A stretch of DNA of 6,766 bases from CAWELS01 sp964468205 (GTDB lineage Bacteria > Acidobacteriota > Terriglobia > Bryobacterales > Bryobacteraceae), in assembly GCA_964468205.1 (NCBI GenBank), contig CAYXVG010000146.1:1-6766 (forward strand), read 5' to 3'. A model generated the notes under the pieces. It had not been told where the DNA came from and made no database searches. It saw only the letters and a list, made by a program, of their open reading frames with translations. Positions within the stretch are counted from its first letter, which is position 1. Every line of letters begins with the position of its first letter. This document shows positions 6,601 to 6,766 of this stretch, in pieces. Position numbers and translations under genes: made by a program.

Positions 6601-6766
6601 AGCCTTTCCACTGCCAGCGCCGGGCACAAACGGGGACCTGGGACGTAATACATTCCGCGGCCCAAGTTTCATCGAAGTCGACCTCGCCCTTTCGAAGGAC
6701 TTCAAGATCAACGAGCGTCTGACCGGCCGGTTGCAGTTAGATGCATTCAATGCCTTCAACCGCGTC
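3692..6766 (+). CDS. Oar-like TonB-dependent outer-membrane receptor, 3' end cut by window
   Basis: The reading frame is open for 1,025 codons to the last base, so the protein is partial at its C terminus. It is an outer-membrane receptor of the carboxypeptidase-regulatory-like/TonB-dependent (Oar-like) type, common in Acidobacteriota. Residues 1-22 are a signal peptide (MRTLHFCFVAILMVLSAILA, then FGQ). Residues about 27-115 form the carboxypeptidase-regulatory-like beta-sandwich, with GTVTDTSDASIPEAQV and DAGFYRVSNLGAGIYRIEV. The plug domain follows, with LDRLPLNGRNIYNLIALQPG (141-160), SVDQVRVVANNFSAEEGR (224-241), and VKVITKSGTNEFHGGASYFF (247-266). The rest is alternating beta-barrel sequence, for example FGYHIGGPIIGNRLFFFHSY and FFINDDWKITRNLSLNIGLR. 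DFNADGQPGDRPN (934-946) is a family-typical extracellular segment, and the last residues (LQLDAFNAFNRV) match the start of the final strands, so I estimate only some 40-60 residues are missing. No TonB box was identified. The gene has its own promoter, divergent from the IclR gene. The substrate is unknown; this family includes uptake of large ligands and proteins or oligosaccharides. Confidence 0.93.
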   Translation, partial: MRTLHFCFVAILMVLSAILAFGQFGSAIQGTVTDTSDASIPEAQVRITNVATGVTREVSTSDAGFYRVSNLGAGIYRIEVEKEGFRSTLRDGVDVGISQVIRVDVTLELGQITEQVTVSGNPSQVETEQGQISARIEQIQLDRLPLNGRNIYNLIALQPGVTGRGLSSSFGVGGGANDPFAGEAGPQVSASGQRDDSNYYSVNDTSVNSSVRPGISNLTPNADSVDQVRVVANNFSAEEGRNTGAQVKVITKSGTNEFHGGASYFFANNTLSSRNVFEDEVSPFRRHEFGYHIGGPIIGNRLFFFHSYEGLRSAGSRAQTFTVETPEFRNFVLNTRPNTIAAQVLDEFRPAADPTFNFRDVGSPSPGIGETGPNDGVMDIGSVILAPLRRRNGDQLNGRIDYELRPGKDRLYGMFYRTSAETLNGGVRPAFDRPTDETTTFANVTHTHIFSPTVLNEFRAGVMRLAGEPALPPRPDIPLLNVPQISSFSTNFFPTGWFQTNFHYRDVATMIKASHTIKIGGEIRRVWTNSRNTSGFIPQYRFISVLDFVDDEPDRMIRKVDPSTGDPATNVVGLRELEWAFFINDDWKITRNLSLNIGLRYENFGTKKEVNGLMRQFLYGTGDSYPARIAAGRADIVDQSHPSDNNNFAPRFGFAWDPSGKGKTAVRGGYGISYDRLLTNLNIRDLPPLRGDATLGPRFGTEFTYTLGDPSRPFLGYPVDEALRLGLDENNGILGARVTLGNLSTIDDNARTSYVHNWFVGVQREIGMGFVAEASYLGSAGHKLYHHTNVNRFRGDLQDDRFDGFNPSFEDVHIIESTANSIHHGGTVSLKRQFRNGFTIQGAYTFGKTITDADDARASGIHPDAADRSIDRSLAGFDVPQKLAITGVWDLPFLRSQSNFVSRVFGGWTLSGFTIMQTGTPFTVFHGASWPRGDFNADGQPGDRPNAPGSDVTRDGWNRSQFLSGIFSASAFPLPAPGTNGDLGRNTFRGPSFIEVDLALSKDFKINERLTGRLQLDAFNAFNRV

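Overview
The window looks like a piece of a GC-rich bacterial chromosome, most likely from an acidobacterium of the Solibacter/Bryobacter type. The main reason is the right-hand gene, an Oar-like TonB-dependent outer-membrane receptor with an N-terminal carboxypeptidase-regulatory-like domain, a family greatly expanded in Acidobacteriota. The secreted PhoD-type phosphatase fits the same background. This assignment is inferred from family resemblance only.

Layout, left to right. Positions 1-473 hold no gene I can support. They contain a G-rich tandem array with a 25-26 bp period (about 43-170), including strong G-quadruplex motifs, then a stretch with a short 12-bp duplication and two adjacent perfect GC hairpins (325-370). 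Positions 474-2315 (minus strand) encode a 613-residue exported PhoD-family metallophosphatase. Positions 2458-3300 (minus strand) encode a 280-residue IclR-family transcription regulator, 142 bp upstream of and co-directional with the phosphatase. Positions 3301-3691 are a 391-bp divergent intergenic region rich in small inverted repeats. Positions 3692-6766 (plus strand) encode the receptor, which is intact for 1,025 codons and runs off the right edge.

The most informative part is the divergent region. Next to the regulator start is a perfect 15-bp palindrome (7-bp arms, 1-bp centre), the same geometry as known IclR-family operators. Further right are three CAAAGAT sites, a TTGACA promoter with an extended -10, and a 7-bp inverted repeat in the predicted leader of the receptor gene. 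The arm of that last repeat (GCAATGC) recurs overlapping the palindrome beside the regulator. A plausible reading is that the IclR protein controls itself and the divergent receptor, and perhaps the phosphatase. The set would then be a ligand-responsive unit combining periplasmic phosphoester hydrolysis with outer-membrane uptake. The ligand cannot be read from the sequence.

I saw no mobile element, CRISPR array, tRNA or rRNA, and no clear evidence of an unprecedented system. The novel content is mainly in the regulatory architecture and the left-edge repeat array.
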